Virus record (IMG/VR): IMGVR_UViG_3300047564_004066
Span: 1 to 28,365 of that record
Length of the DNA: 28,365 nt
Origin: a virus
Reading direction: 5' to 3' (one strand)
The translations under genes and the position numbers were made by a program. The notes beneath the pieces are model-generated. The model had not been told where the DNA came from and searched no databases. It saw nothing but the letters and a program-made list of their open reading frames with translations. Each line of letters begins with the position of its first letter. The stretch's first letter is position 1. Below, one piece after another: positions 6,166 to 12,010 of the stretch.

Positions 6166-6756
6166 ATGAATTATCATGACAAATTAATTTTAACAGATGC
6201 GGATGGAGTTTTGCTTTCCTGGGAATGGGCATTCTCAGTTTGGATGCAAGAACGTGGTTATACACTAACTGCAGATAACAAGAAAAGCTATTATCTGCAT
6301 CATCACTACAACGAGCTAGAAGAAAAAGATGCTAAAAAAGTTGTAAAGACTTTTAATGAATCAGCAGCCATTGGATTCTTGCCTGCGCTACGGGACAGCG
6401 CATACTATGTTAAACGACTGCATGAAGAACACGGATATCAATTCCGTGTCATCACTAGTCTAAGCCTAGATAAAAATGCACAGAAATTACGTGAAATGAA
6501 TTTGCGTAAGATCTTTGGTAATGCTATCGAATCAGTTATTTGCCTAGACACAGGTGCAGACAAGGATCAAGCATTAGAACCCTATCGTGATAGCGGACTA
6601 TGGTGGATTGAAGATAAGCCACAAAATGCCGATGTTGGTTATCGATTAGGATTAAAATCTGTTCTTATTGAACACGGACACAACATGCATCATGTATGCG
6701 AATATCCTGTAGTTAAAGATTGGCGAGAACTTTACAGCATTGTTGTAGGTATATAA
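6166..6756 (+). CDS. HAD-superfamily phosphatase/nucleotidase-like protein (196 aa)
   Basis: I take ATG 6166, because the upstream extension overlaps the divergent homing endonuclease and the conserved part starts here. Motif I is LTDADGVLL (D11, D13), motif II the Thr/Ser in RVITSLS, and motif IV the acidic pair in WWIEDKPQNA. These make a HAD-fold hydrolase resembling 5'(3')-nucleotidase-like phage proteins; substrate unknown. There is no clear Shine-Dalgarno. It lies directly upstream of the riboswitch-TerC unit: the late promoter box overlaps its last codons. Confidence 0.8.
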   Translation: MNYHDKLILTDADGVLLSWEWAFSVWMQERGYTLTADNKKSYYLHHHYNELEEKDAKKVVKTFNESAAIGFLPALRDSAYYVKRLHEEHGYQFRVITSLSLDKNAQKLREMNLRKIFGNAIESVICLDTGADKDQALEPYRDSGLWWIEDKPQNADVGYRLGLKSVLIEHGHNMHHVCEYPVVKDWRELYSIVVGI

Positions 6757-6759
6757 ATA
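6752..6759 (+). promoter_or_regulatory. T4-like late promoter TATAAATA in front of the riboswitch
   Basis: Exact match to the T4 late box. If it covers -13 to -6, +1 is G6765, the first G of the conserved GGGGAGTA of the riboswitch aptamer. Confidence 0.7.
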
Positions 6760-6848
6760 CTCACGGGGAGTAACTAACCAGCAGGGCTGGTTTTATATAT
6801 CGTCAACACGACTAGACTAGTCCGGTATATAGACAAAGAGGTGAGACC
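6760..6848 (+). promoter_or_regulatory. yybP-ykoY-type manganese riboswitch controlling terC
   Basis: The stretch has the conserved 5' GGGGAGTA (6765-6772), a P2 hairpin (AACCAG-loop-CTGGTT, 6776-6792), the L3-type CGTCAA followed by a GACTA-GAC-TAGTC hairpin and CCGG, flanked by TATAT/ATATA pairing, and the conserved 3' GGTGAGACC (6840-6848). This order matches the yybP-ykoY aptamer (as in Lactococcus yybP and E. coli alx and mntP), which binds Mn2+. It sits upstream of a TerC/Alx gene, the usual target. Only 9 nt separate the aptamer from the AAAGGA site and no terminator lies between, so control is probably at translation. CTCAC (6760-6764) could also pair with GTGAG (6841-6845) in read-through RNA, competing with the aptamer. 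Confidence 0.88.
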
Positions 6849-6868
6849 ATAACTTTTAAAGGAAGATT

Positions 6869-7558
6869 ATGGAACTCTTTACACTCCAAGCCCTATGGGC
6901 ATTTCTCGCTATCATTTTGATAGACATTGTATTAGCTGGTGATAACGCTCTTGTTATTGGAATGGCGGCTAATAAATTACCAGACCACTTACGCAAGAAG
7001 GCAATCTTTTGGGGCACCTTTGGTGCTATTGCTATTCGCTTTGTAAGTGTTGCGGCACTGACATACCTATTGATGGTTCCGGGGCTACGTGCAATAGGTG
7101 CCGCAGCATTATTGTGGATTGGTTGGAAACTGGCATTTAACAACGAAGAACATAACGTAGAAGCCAAGGACACTTTCTGGGGTGCTATTGGTACTATTGT
7201 AGTTGCCGATGCTGTCATGGGTATTGACAATGCACTAGGTATTGCCGCAGCCGCAAATGGCAGTTTTATTCTAGTTGCCGCTGGCTTGTTGATCAGTGTG
7301 CCGATTATTTTATTTGGTGCAGGGCTGGTTAGTAAGATACTAGAAAAATATCCAGACACGGTATTTGTAGGTTCATTTGTATTGTTTGCTGTGGCAATGT
7401 TAATGCTAATGAAAGAACCACTAATGGCTGGTTGGTGGGCAGGATTAGTTCCTTGGGCGGCCGTTATTGTACCGTGGGCAGTTGCTCTGGTTATTACTGC
7501 TGTTCAGTATAATAAAGCAAGGCTACACCTACACAAGAAGTTTTTATTTAGAACATAA
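6869..7558 (+). CDS. TerC/Alx/YkoY-family Mn2+ exporter
   Basis: 229 aa, about seven hydrophobic segments. Two signature motifs with acidic residues, DIVLAGDNALVIG (19-31) and VADAVMGIDNALGIAA (about 112-127), are those of TerC-family inverted-repeat transporters. Members preceded by a yybP-ykoY element export Mn2+ or help metallate secreted enzymes. ATG has a good AAAGGA site 5 nt upstream. It is transcribed from a T4-like late promoter through the riboswitch and ends at a strong terminator. Length is close to the YkoY/YceF group (about 230 aa); no nucleotide-binding CBS domains are fused. The gene was probably taken from a bacterium together with its riboswitch. Function as a Mn exporter is inferred from family plus riboswitch. 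Confidence 0.9.
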   Translation: MELFTLQALWAFLAIILIDIVLAGDNALVIGMAANKLPDHLRKKAIFWGTFGAIAIRFVSVAALTYLLMVPGLRAIGAAALLWIGWKLAFNNEEHNVEAKDTFWGAIGTIVVADAVMGIDNALGIAAAANGSFILVAAGLLISVPIILFGAGLVSKILEKYPDTVFVGSFVLFAVAMLMLMKEPLMAGWWAGLVPWAAVIVPWAVALVITAVQYNKARLHLHKKFLFRT

Positions 7559-7584
7559 AAAAGCCCCGAAAGGGGCTTTCTTGT
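7559..7584. terminator. Bidirectional terminator after terC
   Basis: Stem AAAGCCCC-GAAA-GGGGCTTT (7560-7579). On the plus strand it is followed by CTTGTATT; on the minus strand by six T, so it could also end minus-strand transcripts of the thermonuclease gene. Confidence 0.85.
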
Positions 7585-7598
7585 ATTAGTGCTCACTT

Positions 7599-7694
7599 AA
7601 GGATGCCCTCGGGCACGACTCCTACTATCATCCTTGCCCAGCAGCCGGGCCACACTTGTAACGCAAAGCGTTCCTAAGGTAGTGTGATCTTTTT
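7599..7694 (+). ncRNA. Unidentified structured element: three abutting hairpins
   Basis: Between terC and the thermonuclease gene lies a G+C-rich stretch unlike its surroundings. Three stems follow each other with no linker: AAGGATG/CATCCTT (7599-7605 with 7629-7635, enclosing a small GCC-GGC hairpin), GCCC/GGGC (7636-7639 with 7647-7650), and CACACT/AGTGTG (7651-7656 with 7681-7686, enclosing AACGC-AAA-GCGTT). On the plus strand ATC and five T follow (7690-7694), like an intrinsic terminator. It could be a small RNA or a 3' UTR element; the same stems exist on the minus strand as the 3' UTR of the nuclease mRNA. It is not a tRNA and I do not recognise a class. Confidence 0.45.
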
Positions 7695-7699
7695 ATCTA

Positions 7700-8140
7700 T
7701 TACTGGCACCAGCTTTGTTTTGCATCGCCATAGTATTCACGAGCCAAACCGTTGCTGATAAGTCCTTGTCTAATGCTTTGTCCGTTTACCAAGATATCTC
7801 CCAATATACGGCCACCAAACTTATCCCATCCATAGATAATAACTTGGTGCTTAGGGTGGGATTGTAGGGCTTGAGTTGTAAATTTACTCGCCAGTTGCGC
7901 TCGTTGATCTTCTTGTGGACATTGAGCTCTGTGTCCTTTTTCCGGTGTGTCAACTCCGTAGATTCTAACAGCAAGTTCGGGCTTGAGCGGGGCTGGTAGA
8001 AAGGGGGCGGCGATAACAATAGTATCGCCGTCGCTCACTCTAATAATTTTTGCATCATAAGTTGCAGAATTCTTTGGCATCTTGCCTTGTGCAAATGCCA
8101 ACACCGGTAGTGCTAACAATACTAATAAAAACTTTTTCAT
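7700..8140 (-). CDS. Exported thermonuclease (SNase-like, 146 aa)
   Basis: The N-terminus MKKFLLVLLALPVLAFAQGK is a clear Sec signal peptide, with likely cleavage after AFA. The mature part is a staphylococcal nuclease domain: SDGDT (36-40), VRIYGVDTPE (58-67) with catalytic Arg59 and Glu67, and GGRIL (109-113) with Arg111. The mature protein is about 128 aa, small but complete. These enzymes cleave DNA and RNA using Ca2+. Export would put it in the periplasm or outside the cell, unusual for a phage gene: it may degrade DNA of competing phages or released host DNA. TTGGAG site upstream; an AATAAATA late box (8162-8169) precedes it. Confidence 0.9.
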   Translation of the reverse strand: MKKFLLVLLALPVLAFAQGKMPKNSATYDAKIIRVSDGDTIVIAAPFLPAPLKPELAVRIYGVDTPEKGHRAQCPQEDQRAQLASKFTTQALQSHPKHQVIIYGWDKFGGRILGDILVNGQSIRQGLISNGLAREYYGDAKQSWCQ

Positions 8141-8161
8141 ATCAACTCCAATAAGTGCTAT

Positions 8162-8169
8162 TATTTATT
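8162..8169 (-). promoter_or_regulatory. Late-promoter box AATAAATA before the thermonuclease
   Basis: NATAAATA match on the minus strand, overlapping the end of the upstream gene. Predicted start 8156, giving a 16-nt leader that carries the TTGGAG site. Confidence 0.5.
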
Positions 8170-8806
8170 GCCAAGTTACTAATTTAAACTTTTGAGGGCT
8201 TATACCTAGATAATCGCTTTTCCAGTCGCCTTGAGCAAAATAATCTAAATGATACCATTGGTCTTTATGTTTTAGCATGTACTTGCCTACATCTATCCAA
8301 TCGACCTTGGCTAATATAGGTTCTACCTGCTCCTTCATGTCCTGCGTTTCTTTATAGACAAAACTATCCCATTCCCAATGTAAGACTTCAAAAGCGTTAC
8401 CTTCTCTGTCTACCCAATCCATAGAAAAGTCTAATCCCCATTTTGGACGTATTGCTATTACTTTGTTTAACAAAGGTAAAGTTTTAGCCCAATGTTTTAA
8501 TTCTCTAAGAGCTTCACCTGTGTAACCTTTTCGTTCAAACAAATAACTATGATTAAGCACAGCACCTTCAAAAGTTTGACCTTGAACAAACCAATCGTCT
8601 TTTATTGCCCTAATAAACTCTCTGTGTTTTTTTGGTTTTACATAATTGCCGTAGGCAAAATGTTGTTCTATTACGGTTAGGTCATAACCTTCTTGATCAA
8701 AAAGTGCTATGTCTTCGGGGGTAGGAAGATAAACCATTTTTGCCACAGGCTTATCCCAATATCCGTTTGGATTAAACTGGTTGTTAGTTATAACCACGCT
8801 GGACAT
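8165..8806 (-). CDS. Unknown phage protein (213 aa)
   Basis: No family recognised. The protein is rich in Trp, Tyr, Asp and Lys, soluble, without signal peptide or Cys, and begins MSSVVITNNQFNPNGYWDKP. A middle part (residues about 100-160) has alternating helix and strand with many Trp residues. The ATG lies inside the end of the Cys-rich small gene (23-nt overlap), so its translation is coupled to it; no own Shine-Dalgarno stands out. It is the last gene of the late operon that starts at 11968 and includes virion proteins, so a virion or assembly-related role is possible but not shown. Confidence 0.7.
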   Translation of the reverse strand: MSSVVITNNQFNPNGYWDKPVAKMVYLPTPEDIALFDQEGYDLTVIEQHFAYGNYVKPKKHREFIRAIKDDWFVQGQTFEGAVLNHSYLFERKGYTGEALRELKHWAKTLPLLNKVIAIRPKWGLDFSMDWVDREGNAFEVLHWEWDSFVYKETQDMKEQVEPILAKVDWIDVGKYMLKHKDQWYHLDYFAQGDWKSDYLGISPQKFKLVTWQ

Positions 8807-8951
8807 TTTTATCTAGGCAATCAGCACACTGACATTCATTGCAATCGCAGTCGTCTGTCATACAACTAAACCCGCAATGTGCGGTACACCAGCATAAACA
8901 TTTAGGTTTTAGTTTTTGATAAGTATCGTCATTGTGTTCGGTCTTTGTCAT
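8784..8951 (-). CDS. Metallothionein-like Cys-rich peptide (55 aa)
   Basis: Starts MTKTEHNDDTYQKLKPKCLC. Ten cysteines lie between residues 18 and 45 (C18, 20, 22, 26, 30, 35, 37, 40, 42, 45) with one His (H25), including CxC pairs at 18-20-22, 35-37 and 40-42: a metal-thiolate arrangement like metallothioneins, although no exact family is recognised. The gene is supported by the best Shine-Dalgarno in the window (GGAGGAG, 8958-8964, 6 nt before ATG) and by 23-nt overlaps with both neighbours in the same operon. Likely role: binding Zn, Cu or another soft metal, or forming a small zinc-finger cluster. It follows the HiPIP-like gene, so a link to Fe-S assembly is another option. The function is inference. 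Confidence 0.7.
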   Translation of the reverse strand: MTKTEHNDDTYQKLKPKCLCWCTAHCGFSCMTDDCDCNECQCADCLDKNVQRGYN

Positions 8952-9354
8952 CTATCGCTCCTCCGGTGACCCATGCTGTGCAACTGCGATTGCCTGCACA
9001 TTTAAAATGTAGAAAATTGCAGTATCCTAAATCTGCTTTGTGAATTGTTGCCATTGCATCTGCAGATTTTTCATCGCCTTTAATACCGTCTTCTATGCAC
9101 TTCCACATCTTATCTGATACGTCAAAGGCAGCACAATTACCGCACTTCATTGTCTTGGCTGTCTTCTCACTGATGTTCCAAGTGTCTGCGGCATCCTTCC
9201 AATATGATTCTGGTTCGTCGGGATTGGCGGGACCGTAGTGATACGCATCTATGGCCTTCTGGCGATTCTTTAAGTTGACATCGATGTCATAGGTGGCTAT
9301 GGGACAGCCTTTGTTGGCAGCTTCTACTATGCGGATATATTTTCTGTAGGTCAT
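8929..9354 (-). CDS. HiPIP-like iron-sulfur protein of a phage (141 aa)
   Basis: The C-terminal half has CGNCAAF (71-77), GYCNFLHFKC (110-119) and SCTAWVTGG (124-132). The spacing CxxC ... GxC ... x12 ... CxAW is that of high-potential iron-sulfur proteins, in which four Cys bind one 4Fe-4S cluster; likely ligands C71, C74, C112 and C125. An insert of about 20 residues lies between the second and third ligands compared with typical HiPIPs. Cys 17, 86 and 119 are extra. The N-terminus MTYRKYIRIVEAANKG carries IVE-A (9-12), a T4 prohead-protease-like site, so it may be packaged in the head. It overlaps the upstream virion gene by 4 nt and the Cys-rich gene by 23 nt. Confidence 0.65.
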   Translation of the reverse strand: MTYRKYIRIVEAANKGCPIATYDIDVNLKNRQKAIDAYHYGPANPDEPESYWKDAADTWNISEKTAKTMKCGNCAAFDVSDKMWKCIEDGIKGDEKSADAMATIHKADLGYCNFLHFKCAGNRSCTAWVTGGAIDDKDRTQ

Positions 9355-10670
9355 CTCTGTTCAATCCAAGTCATTGCGGCCAGTGCTGATTTGTTAGCGT
9401 TAGGACTGGCAATACATAATGTTAATGTATCGCTGACCGTGCCCATACTGCCACGGCCAAGTTGATATTCGGTGCTTTGATCTAACCTAATGCCTGTACC
9501 TCCGCCACCAATAACAAATCCTGAATCAATATCTACACCGCCAGTGTAGGCAGTGGCCGAAACATCGTATTGTGTAAATGCGTTGGCATCGGGCATATCC
9601 ACAAAGTTAGCATTGGTTAGTGTGGCATTACGAACCAGTTTGTAAAATACTGAAGTGTTATCTATAGTAGCCGCTTGGAAGAATGTAGGTAGCACAATGC
9701 CTTTCAATGCGGTGCTTTTTAATCTAATACTCAGTATGGGATAGAATGTATTGGCACTCGCCATAGTTCTGCCGGTGATAGGACCAGTAATATTCTGTGC
9801 GATACCCAGTTTACTTGGAACACCTTCTGATATAACGCTGTTAGATCCTTGATAGAGATAATGGGTACCTGCTACACCTGTGAGATTTTCTATTTCTAAT
9901 CTAACGGGCAAGAAAGGTGTTGAGCTCCAAGGTATATTAGATACATTACCGTGGCGGAATGTGTGAATAATATGTGTAGCTCCGTTGATCACAAAGCCTA
10001 TGATAATTTCACCCGCACCATACCACTCGTATTCAAAACTCACCATCTGCACTTTGGTAGCATCAGCTACAATACTACTGCTGCCTAGGCCATCTAACTG
10101 GTCACCGTTCCACTGGCTGCGGGGAACACGATTCTCAACCATAACTCCCGATGTGCTGGTACGCACCACTACATTGTATTCGGGCAATCCATCTGCACCT
10201 ATAACTCCAGCATCTTCAAAGAAAAATCCGTTAGCATCATCGAACAGGCCAAAGCGTCTGCGTATGCCTGTTACCGGTGTTTGTAATCTAACAGCATAGG
10301 TCAGCGTACTACTGCGTCCTGGAATGTATCGCATGACATTGCGAGTCTGTCGTGTAACTTTAGATCCCAGTGTGCTGCCCACTGCCATATCTACCCAGTT
10401 GGTATTAGTGTTCCAAGTTGCAGATGCACCTAGTTCTGTGCTTTCATCCCAAACATCTGTCTCTTTACCATATTGGAACGTGTTGAAGAAGTCAGTGGTG
10501 TAGTCTGATATCTTCATGCGGTTCTTGCTAGTGTAACCTGCTTGGCTATCTACGGTTCTCAGTGTTGGCCTACCTTCAGCATCGTACTCCATGGCCTTAT
10601 GAACGTTAAGGAGATTGCTCTCCTGAGGATGGTCGTAATTTGTAGTATTACTTTGATTGCGTTCAGCCAT
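9351..10670 (-). CDS. Virion structural protein, probable tail/fibre or neck component (439 aa)
   Basis: A long, soluble, Thr/Ser/Asn/Gly-rich protein without enzyme motifs. Residues about 95-290 show the alternating pattern of a jelly-roll-like or lectin-like beta domain (segments such as TLTYAVRLQTPVTGIRRRFG and FEYEWYGAGEIIIGFVING); the C-terminal part has repeated short strands and a glycine-rich GGGGTG stretch. I recall similar proteins annotated as structural in T4-like aquatic phages. It is part of the late operon from 11968 to 8165 and precedes the Fe-S protein gene with a 4-nt overlap. The exact virion position is unknown; receptor binding is possible. Confidence 0.75.
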   Translation of the reverse strand: MAERNQSNTTNYDHPQESNLLNVHKAMEYDAEGRPTLRTVDSQAGYTSKNRMKISDYTTDFFNTFQYGKETDVWDESTELGASATWNTNTNWVDMAVGSTLGSKVTRQTRNVMRYIPGRSSTLTYAVRLQTPVTGIRRRFGLFDDANGFFFEDAGVIGADGLPEYNVVVRTSTSGVMVENRVPRSQWNGDQLDGLGSSSIVADATKVQMVSFEYEWYGAGEIIIGFVINGATHIIHTFRHGNVSNIPWSSTPFLPVRLEIENLTGVAGTHYLYQGSNSVISEGVPSKLGIAQNITGPITGRTMASANTFYPILSIRLKSTALKGIVLPTFFQAATIDNTSVFYKLVRNATLTNANFVDMPDANAFTQYDVSATAYTGGVDIDSGFVIGGGGTGIRLDQSTEYQLGRGSMGTVSDTLTLCIASPNANKSALAAMTWIEQR

Positions 10671-10673
10671 TTA

Positions 10674-11432
10674 TTAATGTCCGTTGGTTGCAGAGTTATG
10701 GAATATTCTATCTGTCCAGGTAGATGTTTTAGTAATAGTAGGTGTAGAATAACTCACAATCATTGTTCCAGGTCCGGTGTTATTACCAAACATAATCCTA
10801 ATTGGATAATAAACATTTTGTATTAGACTAATAGTGCCGCTTTGTTCAGTAGTGCCATGTAGACCACCGTTTTGTACAACTGCATTGGTATGAGTATATC
10901 CTGAGATAGCATCTGGACCTATCCACATATAACTAGCATCGTCTGTATTAGTAAAAAAGGTGTATGTTTCTGTCGTTGGCGCAAGGAAATAACCTAGCAA
11001 CATAATAGAATTGTATTGAGGTTGCGAAGTGATATTTAATGTAACCAAGGTGCCTTGCGTTTCAGTTACAGGTGCAACTACGGGGTTATCAAAGAACGTT
11101 AGATCATCGTTAGTGGGGGTGAAATCAAGACCAAAATAACCATTTTCATTGTTAGTTCCAACTCTGTTGTAAAAATAAATGTCTGGGGAAAAGGTAATAC
11201 CTGCAATGTTAATCCAAGGACGTCCTTGTAATAGACCACCAGTATTAGGATTATCAACAACAGAATTATTAGAATATTTTGTAGGAAGATTATCTATATC
11301 GTAGGTATTATTTTCTCTGTAGTAGTTTGCTGTAGTGTCGCCGGCGGCTTGACGTTTAGTTTGAGCTAAATTAAGTTTAGCTAGTTGTCTTGCTTGTTTT
11401 GTTGCAAGTGTTGAAATACCGTTCGCTGCCAT
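10674..11432 (-). CDS. PA14/GLEYA-like adhesin-type virion protein (252 aa)
   Basis: ATG with GGAGA 7 nt upstream. The first 50 residues (ANGISTLATKQARQLAKLNL...) form a charged helix ending in YDIDNLPTKY, a pattern I recall at the start of T4-like virion proteins, probably the attachment to the particle. Residues about 140-240 resemble a PA14/GLEYA beta-barrel: NSIMLLGYFLAPTTETYTFF, TNTDDASYMWIG, then YYPIRIMFGNN and IVSYS. That domain binds glycans in yeast adhesins and many bacterial proteins. Inference: a host-surface or glycan-binding tail protein. Its gene sits in the late operon, 3 nt upstream of the 439-aa structural gene. Confidence 0.75.
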   Translation of the reverse strand: MAANGISTLATKQARQLAKLNLAQTKRQAAGDTTANYYRENNTYDIDNLPTKYSNNSVVDNPNTGGLLQGRPWINIAGITFSPDIYFYNRVGTNNENGYFGLDFTPTNDDLTFFDNPVVAPVTETQGTLVTLNITSQPQYNSIMLLGYFLAPTTETYTFFTNTDDASYMWIGPDAISGYTHTNAVVQNGGLHGTTEQSGTISLIQNVYYPIRIMFGNNTGPGTMIVSYSTPTITKTSTWTDRIFHNSATNGH

Positions 11433-11735
11433 TTAATTATCTCCATGCACTCTTAGGCTATTACCTCTAATGTCGCTAACATGCTTAGGTTTATTTGGGC
11501 CTCCGCCTGCGGCTGTGGTCACTGCTTCAATACTAGCATATTCTTCTTTAGGAGTGTTACTATATTCTGTAGGCTCTCCGCTATTGGCTAAATCAACAAT
11601 CTGTCTAAATCTACGAACATCGTCGTCATAGAATTGTTCATTGGGCACTGACTCATCTGGTCTAGGGATCAATTCTGTTTGTTCAGCATTGTCTAGCATA
11701 TCTAATATGCCTCTAATGATCTCTTGTACTCTCAT
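11433..11735 (-). CDS. Small conserved phage protein (100 aa)
   Basis: Starts MRVQEIIRGILDMLDNAEQT, then an acidic and polar middle part (NEQFYDDDVRRFRQIVDLA) and a Gly/Lys-rich end with NKPKHVSDIRGNSLRVHGDN. No known domain. Its ATG overlaps the stop of the 78-aa gene by 4 nt, and its stop touches the PA14-like gene directly, so it is embedded in the late operon; likely a structural or assembly factor. The N-terminal amphipathic helix recalls the other small phage proteins of this window but lacks a clear protease site. Confidence 0.7.
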   Translation of the reverse strand: MRVQEIIRGILDMLDNAEQTELIPRPDESVPNEQFYDDDVRRFRQIVDLANSGEPTEYSNTPKEEYASIEAVTTAAGGGPNKPKHVSDIRGNSLRVHGDN

Positions 11736-11968
11736 TGTATACCGCCTAGTTGTTTGATACGGTCTAACTCTTCTGTTGCAGGATCACCTTGTTTTTTCAT
11801 AAAATTAACAATATCATCATAATTCTGCATGGTCACCGGACCATCTTTGCTCATGTTAATAACAATCTCCGCTACATCGTGAATATCTGCATCTTGCTTA
11901 ATATCTTCACGAGCAAGTTCTAGCAAACGAATGAATAAGGGTACATCTAATTGCACAATATCAGCCAT
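11732..11968 (-). CDS. Small conserved phage protein (78 aa), first gene of the late structural operon
   Basis: I place the start at ATG 11968 (MADIVQLDVPLFIRLLELAR) because GAGGA lies 7 nt upstream; a longer in-frame start at 12037 lies inside the divergent ALAS gene and has no such site. The product is acidic and helical, ending in DPATEELDRIKQLGGIQ. Unknown function, with the look of a small T4-like virion-associated protein. A GATAAATA late box (11988-11995) is placed for a 14-nt leader. Confidence 0.75.
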   Translation of the reverse strand: MADIVQLDVPLFIRLLELAREDIKQDADIHDVAEIVINMSKDGPVTMQNYDDIVNFMKKQGDPATEELDRIKQLGGIQ

Positions 11969-11987
11969 AGTCAAATCCTCTATTGAA

Positions 11988-11995
11988 TATTTATC
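11988..11995 (-). promoter_or_regulatory. Late-promoter box GATAAATA of the structural operon
   Basis: NATAAATA match on the minus strand; T4 spacing puts +1 at 11982 and leaves GAGGA in the leader of the gene at 11968. It is the only promoter candidate for the five overlapping or abutting genes down to 8929 and beyond. Confidence 0.6.
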
Positions 11996-12010
11996 GTTAA
12001 ATAGCATACT

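Noticed and set aside
6856-7359. Antisense 167-aa reading frame opposite terC
   Set aside because: It is a mirror of the hydrophobic TerC codons, Ser/Ala/Ile-rich, with no ribosome-binding site; the sense frame is fully consistent with the family.
7585-7699. tRNA or tmRNA gene in the structured stretch after terC
   Set aside because: No acceptor stem of 7 bp, no GTTCRANNC T-loop and no CCA; the three stems abut instead of forming a cloverleaf.
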